A stretch of DNA of 60,000 nucleotides from Bolinopsis microptera. Lineage: Eukaryota > Ctenophora > Tentaculata > Lobata > Bolinopsidae. The position numbers and the translations under genes are program-made. The stretch's first letter is position 1, and every line of letters begins with the position of its first letter. The notes beneath the pieces were generated by a model. That model did no database searches and was not told the origin of the DNA. It saw only the letters and a list, made by a program, of their open reading frames with translations. Where the stretch lies: assembly GCF_026151205.1 (NCBI RefSeq), contig NC_087082.1:14667365-14727364 (forward strand), in the 5' to 3' direction. Of the stretch, positions 14,401 to 26,400 are shown in pieces.

Positions 14401-17400
14401 AATAGGTTATCACATTGGTAACACAGAGCAGCAACATTGAGAATACTTGCGCTAACCACAATGAAGTTACTTAGAAACTAAACTAAGAACCTTTAACCAC
14501 CTCGAGAATTCTCACGTCAAATACTTTTTCTATCTCATCGCCATTTGAGCATTTTTGTTTCCTTCACCAAAAAGGGCTCACTCCAAACAAAACAAAAAAC
14601 ACCCACAGACTAAAAAACACTTTCATACCCACGATTGTGCAAAATTGTGCGGAAAACGACTGAAAGTGCGAACATAAGCGGAATACGGTCGATATAGTGT
14701 GATTCCGCAACCGCCACATTTATATGTTGCCTGACACACACTCACTCGAATCTCTAGATACGGAGATTTGTCCAGGTTCGCTGCTACTCTCAGGCTGAGA
14801 ACCTTGGCCGGAAGCAGCTTTAGCTTGGTTAGCTTGGAACTGCTGCCACTGGGGTTCAGTCAATCTGAATGTCATTTTACCACCGCTACCGGTGGTTGGC
14901 TTTACATTGATGCCAGCAAATGAGGACTGCATCGATTTGTACTGCTGAGCTGTCAGGTTCAGCACATAGTAACCACCTTGGAAACGCTTAGTTACCATCT
15001 TGGAAACGCTTACCATTTTGGAACCTTTAAAAAAATACTCACCACGTTAAGAATTCCCACGTCACTTACCCTCAAATATTATCGTCATACACAGTCATTC
15101 GTGATTCTTTAATTATAATAAAAGGGTCCACTACAAGATAAAAACTAACACTCGAAAACATTCACATGTAGATGAATATATGTTTCAACAGACATGCTCA
15201 CACACACACACACACACACACAGACATACAGACACACAGACAGACTCACTAGCATCTATAGATACGGAGATCTCATTTTCGCCGGGCGGACTGCTATCCT
15301 TAGCTTGGGAACCAGCTTTAGCCTGGTTCTCTTGGAAGATGTTCCACTCAGCTGGGCTCAGCTGGACGTTGTAACTTCCGTCAGCGCTGGCAACAGGGGC
15401 CGGGGACAGGTTGATACCCGCGAACCCGTTAGAGAGTTGAATCATCTTCCACAGTGGGGCAGGGATGTGCAACATGTAGTCTCCACCTTAAGGGGTTGTG
15501 TAAGACGGAGCAGGTGGGGGCAGGGGAGAGAGAAATGTGCGGTGATTGTGCTTCTTGGGTTAGAGGTTTCCTTTTTAATTATTTTATCTTGCTTTAATTG
15601 AATTTGCTCTATCTAATGCTTCTATTTTTTGAGTAAAACAGAGAGGGCAGAAAGGTGCTTCAAAATCTCACAAAAAAGATAACGGTAACTAAATAGACCA
15701 AAATCTTGGTCTTTTTTCTAGGAAAACGTTTTCTTAAATAGCTCAAGCAGACGTAGAAATTGCCTGGCAAGAAAGTTCCAGATCAAAAATCAACTAAAAG
15801 CTAAAAGCAAGAGATGCAACAATAATTTTAAGGATTCAAGTTTCAACATATCAAATGAGAGGAAACAGTTGGGTGATCGATCAATCACATCACGTGATAA
15901 TAAGCATTGAAAGCAATTATTCGGGTAATCAGGTCTTTACAAAATTGAGAATCTAGTACAAGCATCTAGCTGCCTATCAGGATCTAGCAGCTAGCTGCCT
16001 ATCAGGATCTAGCAGCTAGCTGCCTATCAGGATCTAGCAGCTAGCTGCCTATCAGGATCAAGCAGCTAGCTGCCTATCAGGATCTAGCAGCTAGCTGCCT
16101 ATCAGGATCTAGCAGCTAGCTGCCTATCAGGATCTAGCAGCTAGCTGCCTATCAGGATCTAGCAGCTAGCTGACAATCAGGATCTAGCAGCTAGCTGCCT
16201 ATCAGGATCTAGCAGCTAGCTGCCTATCAGGATCTAGCAGCTAGCTGACAATCAGGATCTAGCAGCTAGCTGCCTATCAGGATCTAGCAGCTAGCTGCCT
16301 ATCAGGATCTAGCAGCTAGCTGCCTATCAGGATCTAGCAGCTAGCTGCCTATCAGGATCTAGCAGCTAGCTGCCTATCAGGATCTAGCAGCTAGCTGCCT
16401 ATCAGGATCTAGCAGCTAGCTGCCTATCAGGATCTAGCAGCTAGCTGACAATCAGGATCTAGCAGCTAGCTGCCTATCAGGATCTAGCAGCTAGCTGCCT
16501 ATCAGGATCTAGCAGCTAGCTGCCTATCAGGATCTAGCAGCTAGCTGCCTATCAGGATCTAGCAGCTAGCTGCCTATCAGGATCTAGCAGCTAGCTGCCT
16601 ATCAGGATCTAGCAGCTAGCTGCCTATCAGGATCTAGCAGCTAGCTGACAATCAGGATCTAGCAGCTAGCTGCCTATCAGGATCTAGCAGCTAGCTGCCT
16701 ATCAGGATCTAGCAGCTAGCTGCCTATCAGGATCTAGCAGCTAGCTGCCTATCAGGATCTAGCAGCTAGCTGCCTATCAGGATCTAGCAGCTAGCTGCCT
16801 ATCAGGATCTAGCAGCTAGCTGCCTATCAGGATCTAGCAGCTAGCTGCCTATCAGGATCTAGCAGCTAGCTGCCTATCAGGATCTAGCAGCTAGCTGCCT
16901 ATCAGGATCTAGCAGCTAGCTGCCTATCAGGATCTAGCAGCTAGCTGCCTATCAGGATCTAGCAGCTAGCTGCCTATCAGGATCTAGCAGCTAGCTGCCT
17001 ATCAGGATCTAGCAGCTAGCTGCCTATCAGGATCTAGCAGCTAGCTGCCTATCAGGATCTAGCAGCTAGCTGCCTATCAGGATCTAGCAGCTAGCTGCCT
17101 ATCAGGATCTAGCAGCTAGCTGCCTATCAGGATCTAGCAGCTAGCTACCTATCAGGATCTAGCAGCTAGCTGCCTATCAGGATCTAGCAGCTAGCTGCCT
17201 ATCAGGATCTAGCAGCTAGCTGCCTATCAGGATCTAGCAGCTAGCTGCCTATCAGGATCTAGCAGCTAGCTGCCTATCAGGATCTAGCAGCTAGCTGCCT
17301 ATCAGGATCTAGCAGCTAGCTGCCTATCAGGATCTAGCAGCTAGCTGCCTATCAGGATCTAGCAGCTAGCTGCCTATCAGGATCTAGCAGCTAGCTGCCT

Positions 17401-20400
17401 ATCAGGATCTAGCAGCTAGCTGCCTATCAGGATCTAGCAGCTAGCTGCCTATCAGGATCTAGCAGCTAGCTGCCTATCAGGATCTAGCAGCTAGCTGCCT
17501 ATCAGGATCTAGCAGCTAGCTACCTATCAGGATCTAGCAGCTAGCTGCCTATCAGGATCTAGCAGCTAGCTGCCTATCAGGATCTAGCAGCTAGCTGCCT
17601 ATCAGGATCTAGCAGCTAGCTGCCTATCAGGATCTAGCAGCTAGCTGCCTATCAGGATCTAGCAGCTAGCTGCCTATCAGGATCTAGCAGCTAGCTGCCT
17701 ATCAGGATCTAGCAGCTAGCTGCCTATCAGGATCTAGCAGCTAGCTGCCTATCAGGATCTAGCAGCTAGCTGCCTATCAGGATCTAGCAGCTAGCTGACA
17801 ATCAGGATCTAGCAGCTAGCTGCCTATCAGGATCTAGCAGCTAGCTGCCTATCAGGATCTAGCAGCTAGCTGCCTATCAGGATCTAGCAGCTAGCTGCCT
17901 ATCAGGATCTAGCAGCTAGCTGCCTATCAGGATCTAGCAGCTAGCTGCCTATCAGGATCTAGCAAATATAGCTAAGTAGCTGCTAGAGTATCTGCTGAAC
18001 GTACTGGCTTGCAGAGACACTGAGATACTGTCATCTCCTTCCTGGTTGATCTTCTCCTGGTTGTCGTTGAACTGCTTCATCTGAGCCTCGGTCAGCATCA
18101 GAGTGTAGATACCACCATTTTGTTGGGGAGAAGCGGTGATTCCTTCGAATCCTCCGTTCTTCATCAGGGTCTCGTAGTGTTGTTTGTGGAACTTCAGGAT
18201 GTAGTTGCCACCTGATATTGCGGAAATATTGTTCGGGCGGACTAGCAAATTAAGATAGTTGTAATGCAAGTGCAATGCTGCAGGGGGGAGCAACTGTGAT
18301 GACTAGATAATGAGGTAGACTAGATAATGAGACCCTTATCTAATAGGTAGACTAGATAATGAGACCCTTATCTAATAGGTAGACTAGATAATGAGACCCT
18401 TATCTAATAGGTAGACTAGATAATGAGACCCTTATCTAATAGGTAGACTAGATAATGAGACCCTTATCTAATAGGTAGACTAGATAATGAGACCCTTATC
18501 TAATAGGTAGACTAGATAATGAGACCCTTATCTAATAGGTAGACTAGATAATGAGACCCTTATCTAATAGGTAGACTAGATAATGAGACCCTTATCTAAT
18601 AGGTAGACTAGATAATGAGACCCTTATCTAATAGGTAGACTAGATAATGAGACCCTTATCTAATAGGTAGACTAGATAATGAGACCCTTATCTAATAGGT
18701 AGACTAGATAATGAGACCCTTATCTAACAAGGATCGTTAAAAGAGTGTTATCTACGTACTGTTATCCCTGGTGATGTTAACACCCTCTACAACTGGTTCA
18801 GCAGGCTTGTTCTGGTTGTCTTGGAAGATCTGCCATTGAGCAGCATCTAGGGACACAGTGTAGCTACCGTCAGCGTTAGGTGCAGGGTTGGGTGTTGGGG
18901 CGATTCCAGCGAATCCGTTGTTAGCTTGGATTATATTCCACAATCCAGCGGGGATTGAGAGGATAAACCTTCCACCTTATAAACGGGAACGGTTAAATAA
19001 ATATAAATTAATTAAATTTGACGAAACTTTCAGGAAATCTAAGTTTGACCCATATCTATAATCTCTGAAATTTCTGTGCAATTCTAAGAAGAATTACGTG
19101 AGTTATTAAAGGGTTGCGTGTGGGTAGTTACTTTTGGGCCACCCTATAGTTATTGTATTACAGGGGGAATGTTAGAGGTTAGAGATCATTGCACGGCTGT
19201 AATTTGAGAAATGTATAAAGATGATGAGCTGAGGTGTTTTTCTTGGCACAATCAAAGTTCAGAAACAGTTCAAATGTACAAATGTACAAATGTACAAATG
19301 TACAAATGTACAAATGTACAAATGTACAAATGTACAAATGTACAAATGTACAAATTTCTGGCTACGGATCAGAGAAATATATAAAATGAAACATGTAAGA
19401 CTGAGTAATCTGTTAGTAGGGGGCTTGGTATACCGCAAAAAGATCATTAAATCAATTCGGAGGGTACAATTTGATACAACGAGAATTCCATGAAGAGTAG
19501 AAATTTCATGGAAATTCTACCATAAACGGTAGAATTTGGAAGAGCAGCGAACAAAAGTACTGTTAAACTGAAGAATGACGATGTCATTTCACAAACTAGA
19601 ATTGTGCTTGTAGAACTTAAAATAAGGAAAATGCTTTTAAAACCAGATTAAGATGTAGGAATTAATAATACCCCTGCTAAAGAAACATAGGATCACCCAG
19701 TTTTTAGGTTCCAAGAGCTGAAAAGACAAAATAGAGGATAATTTCTGTTACATAAACGTACTAGCATCCTGTGCAACTGAAATGTTGTCTCCTGAAGCAG
19801 GAGCACCGGCAGGAGCACCGGCAGGAGCACCGGCAGGTGCACCGGCAGGTGCAGCGGCAGCTGGGGCTGGTTGAGCAACTGCTGGCTTCTTCTGGTTGTC
19901 TTGGAAGATCTGCCATTCAGCAGCATTAAGCGAGACAGTGTAGCTACCGTCAGCTCCAGGAGCAGGGTTGGGTGTGGGGGTGATTCCAGCGAATCCGTTG
20001 TTTTGCTGGATAATCTTCCACATTCCAGCGGGAATTCGGAGAACAAACTTTCCACCTGTTTGGTGTGGGTTACGGTATAAATCTTTACAATAAAACAATT
20101 CATAAGTTAAGGGCGCATGCAGGGTCATTAAATAGTTGGGAAGAACATTGAAGTTCTAAAGAAGGATAAAATGGAAACGTAGGGCGCGTTTTGTAATTGT
20201 AATTTCGGTTTATTGAACCGGCGTACAATCCAAGAACACCAAATATTCGTGTTGGAAAATTAATTTAGTTGTGCTTTCAATCATATAGCAGTTATTTTGA
20301 ACAGTAATTTAGATCAGTTGTGCTACAATGAGGATACTTTAATAGAGTGATAATTGGAGTTAAATATTGTTTAGAAATTTATAAGGTTGATGAAACATAT

Positions 20401-23400
20401 TGTGGGGTTAGTTGTATTTTAAAGAACGAGCAGGTTTTAGCTGAAATAAGAACGAGGAAATGCTGTCAGAATCATGGGGTTAGTTGTATTTTAAGGACAA
20501 GCAAGTAGCTGAAAATGGAGGAAACACTCCGATAGCAACAGCTACGTGAGTGTTTGAAGGTGTATAGTTGCATCAGGAGGTTATTGCAAACGAGGTGGCT
20601 TTAAAGAAGTCAGCTCGTATAGAGTGAAGCTGGTGTATTATTACTGCTGTATCCATGGTAACCTACTAGGATCTTGTTGTACGGAAATGTTGTCTCCTGG
20701 CTGATCAGCCCTCACTTTCTCAGCTACAGAATCGCCCACTGGGACCAACATGGAGGGTTTCTTCATGTTGGCCTGGAAGATCTCAAACTGAGCAGGGGTC
20801 AACTTAACAGCTCTGACACCGTCAGCGCCAGGGGCAGGGTTGGGGGTTGGCTTGATTCCCTCGAACCTCTCGTTAGTTTGAAGGACTGTCCACATTGATC
20901 CGGGGATCATCAGGATGTAGTTTCCACCTTCAAGGTTGTGAGTTGAAGAGGATGGAACATGACATGCAAGACATGCTGTAATATTATTTCGCCGCGCGCT
21001 TCTTCATCGAATTAAATTTCACAAACTTCACATTTTGAATTAATTAGTAATAACACAATTAATTTTCTAGATAATTATAACTAAAGGACGTACTGCGGTC
21101 CTGCTCTACAGAGATATCTGATGCAGATGGCTGTTCTCCAGCAGGTTGTGCTGGGGCAGGGACTGGGGCCTTCTTCTGGTTCTCTTGGAAGATCAGCCAC
21201 TGGGCAGGGGTTAGCTTCACGGTGAAACTACCGTCTTCGTTAGGTTTAGATTGTGGGGCAGGTTTGATTCCTTCAAATCCGTTGTTTTGCTGGATGACAA
21301 TCCAGAGCGATCCGGGGATACGTAAAATGTAATTACCACCTTCGGAATGAATGCTACATTAAGAAAACATTATTTACTCAAACTTTATCGAGTACACTCA
21401 TGCAGAGTATTCCATATTTTGAGGATTTTAATTTAACTTCGAAAAGTTTGAAGTTGTTAGAGTAACCTTCAGGAAATTATCAATTAACAAAACAAAACCG
21501 TTAGAGGTTAGAATAACTGAACAGAGCAAGAAGTGAAACATTTCAAAAGGAAATATCACTGCTTAAGATGTGAAGTATTCTTTGACTTGAAATGAGTAGG
21601 AAAGAAAGAATAACTTATTTATCTATAAGAAGGATAATACAGACTATGCTTTTCAAGTTGCTACAACATACTGGGATCCTTTGAAGCTGTTACACTGTCA
21701 TCATCTGGTGCTTGTTCAGGAGCAGGAACTGGGGCCTTCTTCTGGTTCTCTTGGAAGATCAGCCACTGGGCAGGGGTTAGCTTCACGGTGAAACTACCGT
21801 CTTCGTTAGGTTTAGATTGTGGGGCAGGTTTGATTCCTTCAAATCCGTTGTTTTGCTGGATGACAATCCAGAGCGATCCGGGGATACGTAAGATGTAATT
21901 ACCACCTTCGGAATGAATGCTACATTAAGAAAACATTATTTACTCAAACTTTACCGAGTACAGCCATGCAGAGTCCATATTTTGAGGATTTTAATTTAAC
22001 TTCGAAAAGTTTAAAGTTGTTAGAGTAACCTTCAGGAAATTATTAACTACAAATTGATACGGGTAGAGTTGAATATTTAACAAAAACATAGAGAATATAC
22101 AGGCTGCTACGAGCCAGTTTGAGGTCAGAATAACTGAACAGAGCAAACAGGCTTCTAGGAGCCCGTTTGAGGTTAGAATGACTGAACAGAGCAAACAGGC
22201 TGCTAGGAGCCAGTTTGAGGTTAGAATAACTGAACAGAGCAAACAGGCTGCTAGGAGCCCGTTAGAGGGTAGAATAATTGAACAGAGCAAACAGGCTGCT
22301 ACGAGCCAGTTTGAGGTTAGAATAACTGAACAGAGCAAACAGGCTGCTAGGAGCCCGTTAGAGGTTAGAATAACTGAACAGAGCAAACAGGCTGCTAGGA
22401 GCCAGTTTGAGGTTAGAATAACTGAACAGAGCAAACAGGCTGCTAGGAGCCAGTTTGAGGTTAGAATAACTGAACAGAGCAAACAGGCTGCTAGGAGCCC
22501 GTTAGAGGTTAGAATAACTGAACAGAGCAAACAGGCTGCTAGGAGCCAGTTTGAGGTTAGAATAACTGAACAGAGCAAACAGGCTGCTACGAGCCAGTTT
22601 TAGGTTAGAATAACTGAACAGAGCAACCAGGCTGCTACGAGCCAGTTTGAGGTTAGAATAACTGAACAGAGCAAACAGGCTGCTAGGAGCCCGTTAGAGG
22701 TTAGAATAACTGAACAGAGCAAACAGGCTGCTAGGAGCCCGTTAGAGGTTAAAATAACTGAACAGAGCAAACAGGCTGCTACGAGCCAGTTTGAGGTTAG
22801 AATAACTGAACAGGGCAAGAAGTGAAACATTTCAAAAATAAATATCACTGCTTAAGATGTGAAGTATTCTTTGACTTGAAATGAGCAGGAAAGAAAGAAT
22901 AACTTAGTTGTCTAATGTCTATAAGAGAGATAATACAGACTATGCTTTTAGGGTTGCTACAACATACTGGGATCCTTTGAAGCTGTTACGCTGTCATCAT
23001 CTGGTGCTTGTTCAGGAGCAGAAACTGGGGCCTTCTTCTGGTTCTCTTGGAAGATCTGCCATTGGGTAGTTGTCAGCTTCACGGTGTAGCTGCCATCAGC
23101 ATTAGGTTTGGGGTTGGGTGTTGGTTTGATACCCTCGAATCCGTTGTTTTGGATGATGATCCGCCACATTGCAGCAGGGATTTGCAGAACGAACTTACCA
23201 CCTTTGGGACAAAGTTATAATTAACACAAATAATTGACCAGCTCTTACAGAGACTGTGTACGAGAAGTTAAAGCAGTCATGCCTAATTCTAATGCTGACA
23301 ACTTATTTTACCCAAAAATACTCGGTGGTACATAACTGTAACTTTTATAAATGGCATTTCTTTACATGTTACAATAACAGTATTGTACATTCCAAGGTAC

Positions 23401-26400
23401 TCATTTGATAGTTTTGTTAATAAAAAGATACATTCGTTGTTACAGATTTCACAAGAGTGAAGATGAACAGATACAATATAAAAATGGGATGCCAAAGGAG
23501 CTTCACATTTCGCATCTGTATCTGATGTATCTGAAAATAACGATATTTGAAAGCCAGCAACTGGCTCAAAGATAGAGGAATATGTTAAGCTGTGGTGCTG
23601 AAAGAGTAAACGTACTGATCTCCTTAGTTAAAGAGATATCTACAGATGGTTCTTTTCCAGGTTCAGGTTCAGCTTGAACAGGAATTGCGGGTTTCTTCTG
23701 GTTCTCTTGGAAGACCTTGAACTGAGTTGTAGTCAGTTTCACAGTGTAACTGCCATCAGGATTAGGTTTGGGGTTGGGGGTTGGTCTGATTCCCTCAAAT
23801 CTCTTGTTTTGTATTAAGATTGTCCACACAGTTGCAGGGATTTGTAAAACGTATTTACCACCTTGAGAGGATTAGCAAATTACAACACGATTCTAATTTA
23901 AGATTCTCCACAAGAAAACATGTAGGCTCTTTTTAGCTGACATGTACGGTTTTAAAAGTAAATTTTGTTGAAAGTTGTTGTTTCAGCCGAAATTAACATG
24001 AATATAAACGTCGCGAAAGACATGCTTCATGTTAGAAGATAACTTTAGAAAGAAACGTGAAAAAAATTCCCAGAGAAAATATGTTAGCAAAAATTTGTAC
24101 TGTTGTGATTCTTCCCAAAAATGTTTTCATTGACTAAACATGGCTGCAGTTGACCAAGATAAATTTCATTCCAATTCAGGTAAAAGCAGGCACATGCTGT
24201 GAGAGTGTGATGGTCGCTAAAACGCACTGGGTTCCTGGGTCACGGACACACTGACATCGGTCTGTTCAACTAAAACAGGAATTGCGGGCTTCTTCTGGTT
24301 CTCCTCGAACACTTTGAACTGAGTTATAGTCAGTGTCACAGTGTAGCTGCCATCAGGATTAGGTTTGGGGTTTGGAGTTGGTTTGATTCCCTCAAATCTC
24401 TTGTTTTGTACCAGAATTATCCACAAGGTTGCAGGGATTTGTAGAATATACTTACCACCTTCAGTGAAAACGAATACTTAGTAAGAAATACATTTCAAAT
24501 CAGTGCCAGGTTTATCGATGTGTTACGAGTTTTGAAATAAACAAAGGGTAAAGCTTTTCAAAGATTAAAACTTTTGAACCAAAAAGTCATACAAAGTACA
24601 TACGTCGACCGTCGTAGGAAAATGTGATGAAAAATGAGTGGCTGTTTGTTTAAAAAGTAAGAATGTAATTCTTTGGAAGATCCAAATTACTACTTTTAAA
24701 AGTGATTGAAGGAAAAAAAAGCTTGACTTAAAATTAAATTCTGAAAAGCCTTAGATATTTTCTAAAGGCACATTCATGTCAAATGAGTGACATGCAAAAT
24801 GAGACATATTCTTTTCCGAAATAAGAAGTTTTGACGGCGGCCTAAACTTACTGGGCGCTTGTGTTACGGAAATTTCTACTCCGGTCGGCTTTTCTTCTGG
24901 TTCTTGTCCAGAAGCAGGTTTTGCAGGTTCTGCTGGAACAAGAACTGCAGGTTTCTTCTGGTTTTCTTGGAAGACCTTCCACTGAATAGTGGTCAGCGTC
25001 ACAGTGTAAGTGCCATCAGGATTAGGTTTGGGGTTCGGAGTTGGTTTGATTCCCTCAAATCTCTTGTTTTGTACCAGTATCGTCCACAAAGTCGCAGGTA
25101 TTTGTAGAATATACTTACCACCTTCAGTGAAAACGAATACTCAAAAACAATTTCAAAAATACTTCCAAGACGTATATGAAACGGTAATAAATTTTTGATT
25201 AATTAAAGGGTAAATCTTTTGAAACAGTAAAAATTTTAAAGTAAAAATTCATACATAGATAAGAGCATACGTCGTAAGGAAATTTGTTAAAATGTAAAAA
25301 ATAAGATCCAATTATTTGGAAGATCCAAACTGCTATCATTAAAGGCGATTTCAAAAAATAACTTGACTAAAAGGTGAAAACTACAAAAACCAAGTTTTTG
25401 TATGAAAAGTCATGCTAAATGAGTGGAATGCAACATAAGGCACATTTTGTTTCGAAATAAGAAATTTTGACGGCGGCCTTAACTTACTGGGCGCTTGGGT
25501 TACGGTAATATCTACTCCGGTCGGCTTTTCTTCTGGTTCCTGTCCAGGAGAAGGTTTTTCAAGTTCTGCTGGAACAGGAACTGCAGGCTTCTTCTGGTTC
25601 TCCTCGAACACCTTGAACTGAGTCGTAGTTAGCGTCACAGTGTAGCTGCCATCAGGATTGGGTTTGGGGTTTGGAGTTGGTCTGATTCCCTCAAATCTCT
25701 TGTTTTGTACCAGTATTGTCCACAAAGTCGCAGGTATTTGTAGAATATACTTACCACCTTCAGTGAAAACGGATACTTAATACAAGTCTCAAAATGCTAC
25801 TAAGTTTATCGAACGGTAATACATTTTGGATTAATTATAAAGAGTAAAAATTTTGAAGTAAAAAGTCATACATAGAACATACGTCGTAAGGGAATTTGAT
25901 AAAAATGTAGAAAAATACGATCCAATTATTTGGAAGATCCAAACTGCTATCATTAAATGCGATTTCAAAAAATAACTTGCCTAAAAGGTGAAATTTAAAA
26001 GGTGAAAACTACAAAAACCAAGTTTTTGTATGAAAAGTCATGCTAAATGAGTGAAATGCAAGATAAGGCACATTTTGTTTCGAAATTAGAAGTTTTGACG
26101 GCGGCCTTAACTTACTGGGCGCTTGTGTTACGGTAATTTCTACTCCGGTCGGCTTTTCTTCTGGTTCCTGTCCAGGAGAAGGTTTTGCAGGTTCTGCTGG
26201 AACAGGAACTGCAGGCTTCTTCTGGTTCTCTTGGAAGACCTTCCACTGAATAGTAGTCAGTTTCACAGTGTAACTGCCATCAGGATTTGGTTTGGGGTTC
26301 GGGGTTGGTTTGATTCCCTCAAATCTCTTGTTTTGTACCAGTATCGTCCACAATTGTGCAGGTATTTGTAGAACAGTCTTACCACCTTCAGTGAAAACGA

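Larger units (their letters stand above)
12755..14976. repeat. tandem duplication of exon plus intron, about 0.82 kb
   Basis: Copies 42-44 and their introns repeat with spacing 814-832 bases. Each intron has the same ordered landmarks: GGTTATCACCTTGGTAACAC, TTTTTCTATCTCATCGCCAT, and CACGATTGTGCAAAATTGTG. An imperfect palindrome GCGGAAT...ATTCCGC lies 50-60 bases from the donor. Confidence 0.9.
21094..21960. repeat. exon plus intron duplication, about 0.57 kb
   Basis: Copies 35 and 36 and the sequence on the acceptor side of each are near-identical (plus-strand landmark GAATGAATGCTACATTAAGA at about 21346 and 21912). The linkers differ, so the duplicated segment or later conversion stops inside the exon. 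Confidence 0.85.

Noticed and set aside
15961-18727. CRISPR-like regular arrays
   Set aside because: Direct tandem repeats without unique spacers, in an intron of an animal gene.
22178-22603. Long repetitive open frames on both strands of the 48-base array
   Set aside because: The unit length is a multiple of three, so open frames arise on their own. They have no splice context and lie in an intron of the giant gene.
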